Shown: piece by piece, positions 48,098 to 58,518 of the stretch | Layout of the letters: each line of letters opens with the position of its first letter | Numbering within the stretch: the first letter of the stretch is position 1 | Assembly (NCBI GenBank): GCA_015501595.1 | Contig: JADNRX010000240.1 | Span: forward strand, 1 to 64,000 | DNA: 64,000 nucleotides | Source of the DNA: Hymenopellis radicata | Lineage: Eukaryota; Basidiomycota; Agaricomycetes; Agaricales; Physalacriaceae | Direction of reading: 5' to 3' | Made by a program: the position numbers and the translations under genes | The notes under the pieces: generated by a model | Database searches by the model: none | Seen by the model: only the letters and a program-made list of their open reading frames with translations | Told to the model about the DNA's origin: nothing

Positions 48098-49367
48098 GGT
48101 TATGGGCCCCGAGCTTCCGCGCTCTCATGACCTGTTACCATCAAGGCATCCTATACCTCGTTATCCACCTACTATCGCCCTCGCGTCCCGCAGACTGCTG
48201 TGTTGCCATTCATAGGCGTCTTCTCATTTTTCGGCTTTCATCTTTCCAACCCTGCTCCATTCCCTCAGCACTCCGCGACTTGTCTTTATGACACTGTTCA
48301 CACACAGCCGTCGGTTTTCACTACATCCCCGCCTCGAGTCTGTTCGCTCACTGAACATCCACCTCAACCCGAGCTCCATATCATCATCATTCCATCCCAC
48401 ATCCATCACTGCAGCCCGCGCACATCCCGTACGCCATACGCGGCTTCCCATGCTGCTTTTGGTTCAGGTATACGCCTGCCATCCTCTTCGCACGTGTTGC
48501 GTTCTCGGCTCCTATGCGAGCCGGTGGGAGTGTTTGGTGTGTCTCGCCTTGGTGCCTAGACCGCCATTGGCTCTGTCGTGTTGATTCCCTGCCAACCCCA
48601 TCCATATCCGCTTCTTCATCATCCTGGTCTTGTTCATCATTCGTTCCGACATTTGGTTGTCCACGTCGTTCCCGACTGTCCCGGGCACTGCTTCTGCACA
48701 TCCTCTCGCATTAGGCCCCTCCATTCTCTCACTCCATTTTGAGTTCGAGATTCCGTTGTCCATCACTGTCCTGGGTCCTGCTCCTGCACATCCCCTTGCA
48801 TCAGTCCCCTCCATTCTCTCACTCCATTCCGGAGTTCGAGATTCTCGACGTGTCCCGCAATGTTTGCCCCATCCCTCCATCCCTTGTGTCGATGATCACT
48901 GTCATTCATTCCGCGATGATCCAGGTTGTTGGCTATTGGTGTTCGCACACCGCAGTCGCCATCTCGAAGCATTCTTTGTATTGAGCATGCTGGAGCATGC
49001 AGTCATACGGCGCTGGCCGTTGACACCGTTGTTAGAGTGTTCGTTGTTTTGTGTTTTGATCCCTGTTTTGGATCGTATTCGGGGGAGCCTTTCCTTCATT
49101 CGGTGGGAGTCCCAAAGACGGCTTTGGCGCTCATCTCACCTTCCTTCCTCCACGTCTTCGTAGGGATTCAATGTGGCGCTGGCCTCTTGATACCTCGCAT
49201 GTCTTGTCCACCTTCTTTTCCCGACGACACTTGTCCTTTTCGGTGGGAGTCCATTCTCATTTCATGATGTGTTGTTTGTGCATTTCGGTGGGAGCTTTCG
49301 CTCTTCTTTCATCCTCTTACACTTCTGTTCCCTTTGCCTCATCCTCTTCGTCCCGTACAGGTGGGAG

Positions 49368-49574
49368 TGTTGCAATCCTGTGTTGTCCGGGCCGTAGATA
49401 CCGTAGGGACTGTAGTACCTGCATGTTACCTTACATAATCATCATCTCTTTCTTCCATCCATCATCGTCGTTCTTCGTCGTCCGCGCTCGTTCCTCGCGC
49501 CTCCAGGGCTTCTGCCCATGGGTCATCCCCATCCGTGAGAGGTTCATCCTCCTTTCCTCTCATCGCTCGCAACA
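49368..49574. repeat. Right LTR of the TRIM-like element
   Basis: 207 bp, identical by eye to the left LTR, followed by the CGGAG duplication at 49575-49579. Confidence 0.9.
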
Positions 49575-49579
49575 CGGAG

Positions 49580-49947
49580 AACGAGACTTACAGTATCTCT
49601 GACGAGACTGCGACTTCGGTAGGGACTCAGTAGTGCAAGGCGTAGACTTTCGTTGTTGCAACCTTCGTTCCGTCGGCTCATATGTTGCTCGACAGAGCGC
49701 CAGGAACAGGTCCGGCTCAAAATGAGAAGATCCCCAATGCCACCTTGAGGCGACAACTGAATAGAAGTAGTGTCCGAGTCGCCGTGCTCCTGATACTACG
49801 ATTAATAACAAGTCTTCTTTCTCTTGGCTGGTTGCACTGTAGTAAGTATCTGAGTTGAAGCGTCATTTCTATACTATACAACAGGAACAGAACTTTACAA
49901 CTTTCGCTCTATTAGAGTCTCTCTATCATGACATTAGGTTATCTGGA
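49580..49947. other. Intergenic after the LTR element
   Basis: No gene is seen. This is the sequence that would follow the empty insertion site. Confidence 0.4.
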
Positions 49948-51345
49948 TCAAGTGGCTTCCTTGCTCTTTCCCTTCCGGTCAACCTTCTTCGACTTAGTCT
50001 CAGTCTGCCTCGGTGCAGGGAACTCCCACTGCTTAGCACGTGGTGTATCTTCCATACCGATAGCGATATTCGGAGGCGCACGCCGGGCTTTGGGAGTTAT
50101 CACCGAGCCCGTGTCGAGATTGCCTGGTGCACAGTCTACAGCAAGTTGCACGTTTACAGTTGAGAAAAACCTGTGAATTGTTCGTATTGTTACCATTCAG
50201 AAGGAGGGTGATGACATACCGAGCATCCCATCCAGGAGCTGTAGGTTTAGGTGCGCGAAGGAGTTCGTCAAGTTTCCAGGCATCCGAATATGTGGCCATG
50301 AGATTTTGGACTCTATTTGTCAGTCGGGGAGGTGGGGGAGGTGTAATCCACCCGAGTGCGACTGCTTCCAGAGCAACAACATGCTTCAGGGTGAGTTCAC
50401 TTGCGTCGATGAAGTCCGACAAGTAAAGACAGTTTTTACCCATGATTTTTTCCCGATACACTATCACATTTGAGAGAAATGATGACAAGAGACCGTATTT
50501 GACCTGGTATGACTGCAGCTCACACCACAGCTGTAAAGAAATCAGCATTAATGTGATGCCCAAGAACAATCGTGAGTTGAACAGACCTGGCAGATAATTT
50601 TATCAACCTTAGCTTCGAGCTGTTCATCTTCGTCCATCCAGACGAATGGCACGGGGAAAGGATCCCCGAAGGTCGCCTTCATCATGGCAAAGCAACGAAG
50701 AAGCTCTCTGAAGTCAACTTGGCGCAGAGAATTTGGAGTTTTGAACTCTATGACCGCTCTAATCTTGTTGAGCAAGTTGCCAAGCTCCTTAATGCGTTCA
50801 CGAAGGACTCGGTCCGGTAGAGACTGGTCCTGAGTAGCGAACGCAGATGATAGTGTGATGGTGGGCCGCGGGTCATCTTTCCCCGAGTCTCGTTGCATCC
50901 ATTCCGACATCGCCTGTACGATTTTCGTAGCTGGGTGGAGAGACCGTGCCACTGCATGATCGGCTGCATCTTCTTCAGAGTACATGAGCATATCAAGAGG
51001 GCGACAGGTCACGTTTGGATCAAGAGAGTACAGCCATGCTTGCATGCTAGGATCCCCCAAGTCTTGGTTGACGATAGCTTTCCAAGCGGGCAGCCGATCC
51101 AGCTTGCTCAAAAGATCATCCCAGAGGCCTGGGTGGTGACAGACGAGATGTAGTTGTCGGTCATATGAATATCGGATCTCTGTTTTCGTGGGCGCCCGAG
51201 TTGTCGTCGCCTTGGCTTTAGACACCATTGTAGGAAGCGTGTCCTGGTGAAAGCGGCGTGACGCGATATCTGAAAAGGAATCGTCTGCCGAGACGGGTGG
51301 TATGGTCTGGGGCACCATCGACGCGAATGAGGGAGTATCTGCCAT
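49948..51345 (-). CDS. Hypothetical protein with possible PD-(D/E)XK nuclease-like core
   Basis: The start at 51345 (MADTPSFASMVPQ) is used because upstream frame residues to 51408 begin at TTG, not ATG. Exons join in phase across two introns (about 50535-50590 and 50172-50220) to a Lys-rich C-terminus. After a Ser/Thr-rich start, a block reads IRAVIEFKTPNSLRQVDF, followed by QLWCELQSYQVKYGLLSSFL. This E-x-K strand and the later Gln-helix resemble the restriction-endonuclease fold seen in some fungal and oomycete proteins; that is inference only. It is divergent from K6 with 190 bp between the starts. Confidence 0.55.
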
Positions 51346-51457
51346 AATAGAGGGGGGATGTGGGGGGTAAGAGCGAGACGAATGAGTCAGATGAGGGAGA
51401 GAAGACAAAGGACTGTGAGCGTGCCAAGGTCAAAGGTACACGCGATCTGGTACTCTA

Positions 51458-51465
51458 CACGTGAC
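51458..51465 (+). promoter_or_regulatory. CACGTGAC E-box upstream of K6
   Basis: 78 bp before the K6 ATG, in the divergent spacer shared with the hypothetical protein at 49948-51345. Confidence 0.6.
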
Positions 51466-51535
51466 CCGTCCTTTTGTTCGCACTCGGGTCCCCCGGTTGA
51501 GGTCTGTCACCAACTACCACCATCACTCTCTATCC

Positions 51536-52658
51536 ATGGCTAGCTTTCGCTTCGATGAGCGCTTCGCAGCTCCAGAATATTTCAACCGTATTGCTGATTT
51601 AGAGGACGACGAGATATTCTATAACGTTAACACCTTGCCTATTGTGCCACCCTCCTTCGACGACATTGTTATCACCGAATGCCTTCATGCTACGAGTAAC
51701 TCGAGCGTCTATAGCGGATATATGGTGGATGAAGATGGCGCGCGTTATGAGCACGATATTGCTTTCAAATTTGGTGATGTTGATCGCCTTTGTCGCGAGG
51801 CCGAGAAGTATGACAGGATGGCGAAGCTTCAAGGAACGGCGATTCCGCGTTTAATCGGGCTTGCCTTTGGGACAACAAAGAGGGGAGAGAAGCTTGCCTG
51901 TCTCATGACGGAATTGTTCGGCTCCTCCCTCGATTGTCCTCTGATCCGTCTGCCGCGGTCAGAGAAGTGCGTCACCTATTACAATACTTGCTGCCATCTC
52001 ACCTTTGCCCAGGGCTATCATTCTCAACCATCTTCAAGCTATACACAACAAAGGCCTTCTCCACGCCGACTTCAAGGAGAGCAACGTGTTGCAACGTGGG
52101 GCAGATTTCCGACTTGTTGATTTCGACCATATGCGCGAATCGCACTCATGCTCTGCGCCACATCAGAAACCCGACTTTAGCGATATGCCCGAAGATATAA
52201 CGGCTGAAGTATGGACTACGGTCTGTGCTTATATAATTGTGCATGCGCGGAACATGGACTTCTGGGATAATGGTGTGTAACAATGTTTTGTCGAAGACCG
52301 GTATCTGAATGCAGACAAACAGGTGAAGTGGCGGTGGAGGGATTTACATGGAAGAAAGATGGATTACCGTCTGGCAGAATCATGGACGACCTCTTTCCTC
52401 GCATCTACTACTACCGATATACAACCAAGGAACTTCCCGACCTTATGTGGCATTATTTCAGGCATATCCAGACTCTCCTTGAGAATGGGGCTGGCGACGT
52501 TCAGTCTCTCAAACTTCGCATTGACGAGACTGCGGCTTGGGTGGAGACTCAATGGCGCGCCAAGTAGGTTTTCTCCTGTAACCCGTTTCATCAGCTCATA
52601 TGTTGCCAGGCTAAAACTTCCAACTCTCCCGCCGGTTGCGCGGCCTCCACGAATATGA
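51536..52658 (+). CDS. Kinase-like protein K6 (K family), intact
   Basis: Exons 51536-51966, 52013-52272, 52323-52563 and 52610-52658 total 981 nt, 326 residues. It keeps MASFRFDERFAAP, ITECLHATSNSSVYSGY, IAFKFGD, CREAEKY, LLHADFKESN and LVDFDHM, followed by WKKDGLPSGRIMDDLFPRIY and a short Pro tail (LPTLPPVARP). It is the intact counterpart of pseudogene K1 and sits in the mirrored position of the inverted duplication. It is probably an active kinase-fold protein of unknown target. Confidence 0.85.
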
Positions 52659-53610
52659 CCTGATCACGTCGAGAAGCAGACGAACTGCAGTGCATCCCAG
52701 ATAACGGTCTATTGATTTGCACCGTTCGGTGGTTCTGTTATCAGTGTTATCTTTTCTCGAGGATTTGTCAATGGAGTATGTATTATATATCATGTTTATG
52801 TAGTGAATCGAGTTTTACACGTTCTGTCTGTAAATTAATGTTCTCAGATCCCTTGACTCTCACTGCTTTCAGTTGAATGTTAAATCTGGACGCCGGAATG
52901 TACTCGACGCGCGTCTCGCCTTAACTATATCATTATACTATATGTGCGTCTCTTTTTCCCGTGTACTCTCAGAGCGGCCGTCCGTGGATTATTGACGTGC
53001 CCATAATGAGGCGTTTTAGCACCTTTCGACTCAAACTCTAATCCTCTCAGTATCGATCGGACATGCCACGCCAGTCCTAAATGTCAGCAGACCGCATCGT
53101 CAATACTTCCAGAATGTCGCGTCTCGCCCGTACTTTCAGTGGCTACAGTGCTTGTGCATACTTTGGCTGTCCTGAAGCACGCTCCTCCCATTCTTCGCCT
53201 AGACTGCCTATACGCGTCACCTGTTATACAACGGCAGGCGTCTGGACGAACTACCATACTTGCAATGACTATGGCATCGGAATTGGATCCGTTTTGACGC
53301 GAAGATTCAAACTCAGGTGGGGTGGGAAGCCGGTTATCTACTCTATGTAGAAGTCCGGCGCCACAGTTCGCCTGGTGCTCACTTGGGATTGGAGCTTTAC
53401 GGCGGTATCCAGAGGTCGGAAAGAAGACCTTGAACGCTGCTGATGGGCAATTGGGCGACGGAATAATCTGGAAAGTACAAACTCCTCTCGATAGGATCAT
53501 GACGGAGACCAATACCGGTCTCGATGTGACTTCTCTCTTTTGGGAAGTCCAGTACGTGTTGCTATATCTACAGATGTCAGTCTTGGAACAGTGCTAACAT
53601 ATCTCAAACG
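52659..53610. other. Right-arm-only stretch with degraded coding
   Basis: From about 52889 to 53805 the right arm contains sequence absent from the left arm. A plus-strand frame near 53285-53400 (VGWEAGYLLYVEV) looks like a fragment of a fungal hypothetical protein continuing into the ORF at 53611, but frames do not join cleanly. Confidence 0.4.
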
Positions 53611-54042
53611 GTGGCACCATCATCGTCAAAGTTCGGCACTTTGACGGGTCGGGAACTTAGACCCACGGACTGCTCTCTTGATGATACAGATAGCGCTCTT
53701 CTGCCTCTAGCACATATCACGCCATACTTGGATGCCACGCTGAACACACTGGGACTAGACACGGAGGCGCGCACCTCTTTCATCATATATGAGTTTTCAG
53801 TCTTTCTATACACGCATCTTCATGGGTCTTCAGGAAAGTTGCATCCGATGATCTACGGTCATAGGAAGGCGCGTGTGCGCGCGACTCTGAACGGGGCGGC
53901 GTGGAAGTTCTCTGGGTCCGGAAGACCGCCATTTTATGGGTATGTGGTGTATGCCCAAGTAACATCGTTAGCAGATATCTCAGGAGAATGCACGGGTCCG
54001 TTGACGCCTCTCAGTAGGAGCCTCTATACAACGGCATGCTGA
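53611..54042 (+). CDS. Hypothetical protein fragment (143 aa frame)
   Basis: The frame includes PTDCSLDDTDSALLPLAHIT and LDATLNTLGLDTEARTSFII, blocks reminiscent of a basidiomycete hypothetical family with a conserved TEARTSFI segment. The C-terminal part (HRKARVRATLNGAAWKFSGS) is duplicated in the left arm at 19736-20010. No function is known to me. It is probably an incomplete or decaying gene. Confidence 0.4.
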   Translation: MAPSSSKFGTLTGRELRPTDCSLDDTDSALLPLAHITPYLDATLNTLGLDTEARTSFIIYEFSVFLYTHLHGSSGKLHPMIYGHRKARVRATLNGAAWKFSGSGRPPFYGYVVYAQVTSLADISGECTGPLTPLSRSLYTTAC

Positions 54043-54131
54043 ACGGGAAGCTATATTTCAGCAAACGCCACACAAAGTCTGTTCGTGTTCTCTACCGAGT
54101 CGAGCCCAAGTAACCTTTGACAGCACAACAT

Positions 54132-55392
54132 CTAAAGGAAACAATTTAATGGTGGACATATGCGCACAAGCGAGCGCTGGATGATGCGAGGGTGGAAGAG
54201 TTTTTCTTTATTCCAGACAAGGTACCTTCGTTCACGAGGCTTCATGGCGCTCACGAAACTCTCAAACGCCGCGAGAGCCTCCGCGGCAGTAGGTCTGTCC
54301 TCAGGCCGTCGTGAGCAAAATGTCTGGAAGAAGTCTTTGAAATCATCGAGACCACCGTAATTCTGCACCATCTCAGTACATGTTTTTATGCGTGAAGAAA
54401 AGACCAACCCTGAATAACGCAAGGATTGTCCAAGCCGCCTGGAAAATGTCAACCTTGAAGGGATTATAGGGTACGGACAGTGACAATTCGGGCATGACGT
54501 TGTACTGCCCAAAGAAACCAAGCACCCGAGCGTTCTCCGGACCTTCCGGATGAAAACTTACAGATTCGAAGTCTATGAAGAAGTACTTGACCGGTCGGAC
54601 CCGACAGCGCCGCCGCGTCTTCACCCACTTGCAGTTGTCGCCTTCTTGTAATTCGGGCGCAGCAAAATGAAACCCGCTTGGTACAACCCGGCTAGAATCC
54701 ATGAGGATGTTTGAGGCGCAAATGTCACTGCGAAACGTTAGAGGTGGTGAAGAGAACCCCCGAGCGAAATCTTACCGGTGGGAAAAATTGTGAGAATGCA
54801 AGAACACGATGCCCTAAACAGCATCTAAGATACAAGTCTTGAGGTATGATACAGTCACTATACCTCGAGAAGCTGTCTTGCATATTCTATGACCTCCTCT
54901 CGGCAATGGAAGGAAGGATCCTCCGTACAAGAACGGAAGCAAGGCATCACAAGGATGACTTGTTCATCGTTCGGTAAGTCGATGGTGTCAAGCAGCGGAA
55001 CCAAGTGGTTGAAAGGATCCTCCTTGTTTAGAGCATTGAGCTGAATGGACATGGCCTCCTCATTCGATCCTTTTGCCACACGTTTTAAGATGACCTTGCG
55101 ACCGTCGGGTGCGATGGCGTCGACGAGGTCAGCGAGACACTGAAGATAAAAGCATGAGTTGCAGCCAGAAACAGGATGCAAAGGCTTGTACCACTATTTT
55201 CATCGAGTCTTCAAGTCGAAGACGATAGCCTTCGTCGTAAGTCATCCCTTTTCGAATCCAAGATGGTTCCCAGTTTGGATGAAAGCGCGGACGAAGTCGA
55301 TAGCCTCGTGATTCAAGAAAAGGTTGAATGGCTACCCAGGACATTTCGAGAGGGCGTCTTCCAAAAGGATCAATCAAAGCATTTTCTGTCAT
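54132..55392 (-). CDS. L-type protein kinase L2 (basidiomycete family)
   Basis: ATG at 55392 (MTENALIDPFGRRPLEMSW). Blocks in order: GYRLRPRFHPNWEPSW, LVDAIAPDGRKVILKRV (Lys), NHLVPLLDTIDL, PSFHCREEVIEYARQLLE, then GIVFLHSHNFSHRDICASN, where splicing of the 54831 and 54735 introns restores H-R-D and the Asn. Then PSGFHF, FIDFESVSF (DFE in place of DFG), PYNPFKVDIF and PEDRPTAAEAL. The tail ends PPLNCFL at 54132. It has all catalytic residues except DFG Gly. A 38-nt intron near 54371-54408 is assumed. Its tandem paralogue is L3. Confidence 0.75.
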
Positions 55393-55408
55393 TGCACAGT
55401 AGTGGGAG

Positions 55409-55993
55409 GAGAGAAAGGGAATAATCTATTTGGGAACCCCGGTTCGTCACGTCTGTGACCCGAACCTTACCGGCCCGATGGTCCGATCTGAGGGTCTTCC
55501 CCCGACTTTCTCGCCCTACAGTCTAAGTATCGGCCTTCGAGCACTCATGAATGGTGTGATTATGTATTAATGCTATAAATTACTCTTTATATTACTCAGT
55601 AACCCGCCCCATTGCACACAAGGTCACTCACAGCTATCAAGACAACATTCATGTCAAGTTTAGCAGCTTGGGACTGTCCCCTACTGTCCCCGGTGTGATA
55701 CAGCAGTCTTGGATGGTGAAGCTAGTCGGGTAACAGCTGACAGTGGTGCATGGTGGGCTGTGGACTTGTCATGTGCCGCAGCTTGAAAGAGATATGAGTG
55801 TGGCGTTGTTTATCTGGTCTAATTCTTATGTGTTCCAGTGTCTGAATGACTCTTTGGTTTATCGTAAATGGTTTCTTGCATTTATATGCTCACTGTTGCC
55901 TCGCAAAGGCTTATCTACGCCACACAATTCATGGGGGTTCGTGTCACAAACGTGACGAACCGGGGTTCTCAAATAGATTATTCCGAGAGAAAG
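55409..55993. repeat. 9-bp target-site duplications of the MITE
   Basis: GAGAGAAAG occurs at 55409-55417 directly before and at 55985-55993 directly after the element 55418-55984. The L3 upstream region has the matching empty site (GAGAAAGATCAA near 59811). Confidence 0.8.
55418..55984. mobile_element. Mutator-like MITE (567 bp) with 9-bp TSD
   Basis: The ends are terminal inverted repeats of about 50 bp starting GGAATAATCTATTTG, with two mismatches in the first 44 bases, including GAACCCCGGTTCGTCACGT. The flanking 9-bp duplication points to a Mutator-type (MULE) element. No transposase coding exists in the 567 bp. The insertion lies in the 5' flank of L2, starting 25 bp before its start codon, so it may have displaced the promoter. 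Confidence 0.85.
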
Positions 55994-56129
55994 ATCAATA
56001 GGAGGCAAACAAGACTACAGCAACCGTCGATCCATCTTCGAACATTGAACTCGTCAGCTTGCAAACACTAAAACGCCGGTGTTCGTTTTGAGGGACCGTG
56101 CTGAATAAACTTATTTCCTTGACACTGCC

Positions 56130-58036
56130 ATGAGCATCTTGGCCAGATGCACAGCGCGTCCATTCGTCATGCCGAAAATTATGCCAACTAGACTTGAACT
56201 CTGGGATGATTCAACCTCCCGCTGGCTCTTCAACGACCGCGAACGTGAGCCGTCTTTCGTTTTTTGAACCCCCGCACGCTTACTGGTGCCAGAACGTGCT
56301 CTTCGTCATGTCGACTACAACGTACAGGAACTCATATCCTCGGCCTGTGTTTCAGTTGGCGCGACAGGTTGTACAGAAATGATAAAGATTGCTGAAGGTT
56401 GAGAACTTGACTTGAATCCAAGTTACTGATTACTACCAATTCTTTAGGCGCCTACAACAAAGTGTTTCGATTAACCTTCAATAATGAGCAGACTGCCATA
56501 GCGCGTATTCCATCTACTCTCATGTTTGGCTCCGGGGTGTCCTGGGCTACATCGAGCGAAGTGGCAACCCTTCATTTGATGTGCAATTATGTCAAGCTTC
56601 GCGTACCCAAAGTGCTCGCTTGGGCCAAGGATGCGACGAACCCCGTCGGCTCGTCTTACATTATCCTCGAAGACATTGCCGGTGTACCGCTCCATCACGA
56701 ATGGAGGCTCCCGGATACTCGCGGAGAACCAGTCATGAAGTTGGTACTGGCCGTATGCAACAACGTGGCGAGAGCAGCCTTCCTATCGTATGCGCATCTT
56801 GGTAGCCTGTATTTCCGCGAGGACTTTCCTTCTCGGCCCCCAGCACCCTTGTTGCCGGAGCACTACGCCCGCCAATTACCCGACTTTGAGGCTTCATCAA
56901 CTGTTGGTCCCATCGCCAACGTGCTGTGGTGGCGTCCTTTCCATGACAAGGCGGGGTTCAACAGGGGTCCTTGGGACAACATTGCGGAATGTATCCGTTC
57001 TGCAATTGCACTCGAACGTCGAGCCGTCCAGCGTCATCGTGAAGACCCTTCAAGTCTTTGCTTCACGCGATCCAAAATAGAGGACCTAGATGAAGTTGAA
57101 CATCTCCTCAGCAAGGTGGAGGCTATGGCACCACGTATTGACGCGGTCTTCTCAACTATGAACCATCCGGAGTGGAGTACGCATGGCATCCTCGTTCATC
57201 CAGACCTTCGAGCAAACAACCTCATTGTTCCTCCTCGAACTGAAGATAACATCGAGTCGCGCTTGGCTGCGCCGGTCGTCATTGACTGGCAAGGCGCCTC
57301 TATTCTTCCCCTCCCCTTCCAAGCGCATATTCCACATGTTGTTGCTTTCGAACCAACAATCTTCGACTCAGATGGAAACCCTATGATCAGCATTGACGAG
57401 AACGAGGTCTCGCCGCTGCCACCAGATATCGAGCTGTCTCCTGAACAGCGAGGATTGGCTGAGGCGGAACGCAGAAGGGCGGCGCGCCAAGCAGCCTTCG
57501 TCGAGACCCTAAGTCGACTAGACCAGTGGAAGTTGTTATTGACCACTGGATTCTTTCCCGACCTTTTCCGCCCTCTCTTTCAAGGTATTCTGCGCGCGTG
57601 TGCGGACGGACCACTTGGCCTTCGTTGCTTGCTCATGGGTATCGAGCAAATTTGGGGAAATGTGCACTTGTGGGGACCTGTACCCTTTTCATTTACCGAG
57701 CAAGAACGTGAAGCACACAAAAGGGAGATGAAGCAAAGCAGTCTCTACGAAGTCAGGCTGCAGCTGTTGATGGACCGGCTGAACTGCGCAGAGGATGGAT
57801 GCGTGGATAAGGAACAGTACGAAACGGCGATGGAAGAACTGAAAAAAGCCAAGAATGAGTGGATGAGGAAGAATGTGGCAGACCGTTTCCATTTGAGGAC
57901 GGTAAATGGGGACAGTATCTACGGTAAACAAGATCACTATGTAGAGTCAGGTTGGCGATCAATCACAGCAACAATTCAGTTCGAGATGTTGACGATCCAG
58001 AGAAGGCAAGACAGTGCTGTACCTGGCGTAACGTAG
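56130..58036 (+). CDS. AIM9-like aminoglycoside-phosphotransferase-fold protein
   Basis: Exons 56130-56244, 56293-56397 and 56448-58036 total 1809 nt, 602 residues. After the start (MSILARCTARPFV, possible mitochondrial targeting) comes the Aim9-type N-terminal block, then GAYNKVFRLTF and IARIPS (ATP-loop and Lys), YIILEDIAGVPL (hinge), HPDLRANNLIV (HxD...N) and VIDWQGASILPLP (DxD/E-like). A long helical C-terminal part follows. This is the APH-like kinase fold of the mitochondrial AIM9/FMP29 family. It sits only in the right arm, between L2 and L3. No break was seen. Confidence 0.85.
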
Positions 58037-58518
58037 TGTTCCTTCTCAGAGTTGTAGTTACTACTACTAGTATCCACCCCGGCTTTTGTAGAACGAGCCT
58101 TCGAGTGGTATACGTACATGAGCTAGATGCGTAATATTATCCGTAGACGACACATTGAGTCATAATAGAAATGTGGCGCAATGGGTAAGCGGAGTCAATA
58201 ATCATGGTGGCCGGACAGGACCCCCCAGTCAGAAAGACGTCAGATCCTCAAAACGTACGGAACCCCTGCCCTTGGTCGCGCCGGCGCGCGTCGGTGGGTG
58301 CAAGAGCCTCAAATTCGTACCATCACCAACCCTTGTACCCGAACCTGGCTTTCCGCGTTGGCGTCTCATGACTCTCTGTGCCTGTCTCCACTACCATCAG
58401 AAGCCGAACATCATCGGTCTCGACTTGCGAACATGGCCACACAGGTGCGTGTGAGACACGCTACAATTTATCCCGTTTAAAGAAGAGTTACAGGTGCCGG
58501 TCAACCACAGATATCCCT
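58037..58518. other. Intergenic, nothing recognised
   Basis: Short frames only; no repeat or domain seen. Confidence 0.4.

Larger units (their letters stand above)
47891..49574. mobile_element. Non-autonomous LTR element (TRIM-like), complete
   Basis: Two direct repeats of 207 bp (47891-48097 and 49368-49574) are identical by eye, start TGTTGC and end GCAACA, and flank 1,270 bp. The 5-bp target duplication CGGAG occurs directly before (47886-47890) and after (49575-49579). The interior is C/T-rich with no gag or pol coding; short frames are not conserved domains. A purine-rich AGGTGGGAG directly precedes the right LTR as a polypurine tract. Identical LTRs imply recent insertion. No insertion is seen at the equivalent place in the left arm. 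Confidence 0.9.

Noticed and set aside
47764..49163. Several open frames of 100-177 codons inside the LTR element
   Set aside because: C/T-rich low-complexity translation with no gag/pol or other domain; explained by the element's base composition.
51346..51408. Longer N-terminus for the 49948-51345 gene
   Set aside because: It starts at TTG; the first ATG in frame is at 51345.
49948..52658. Toxin-antitoxin or defence system consisting of the nuclease-like gene and K6
   Set aside because: Only the adjacency and weak fold resemblance are visible; kept as a low-certainty finding, not annotated as a system.
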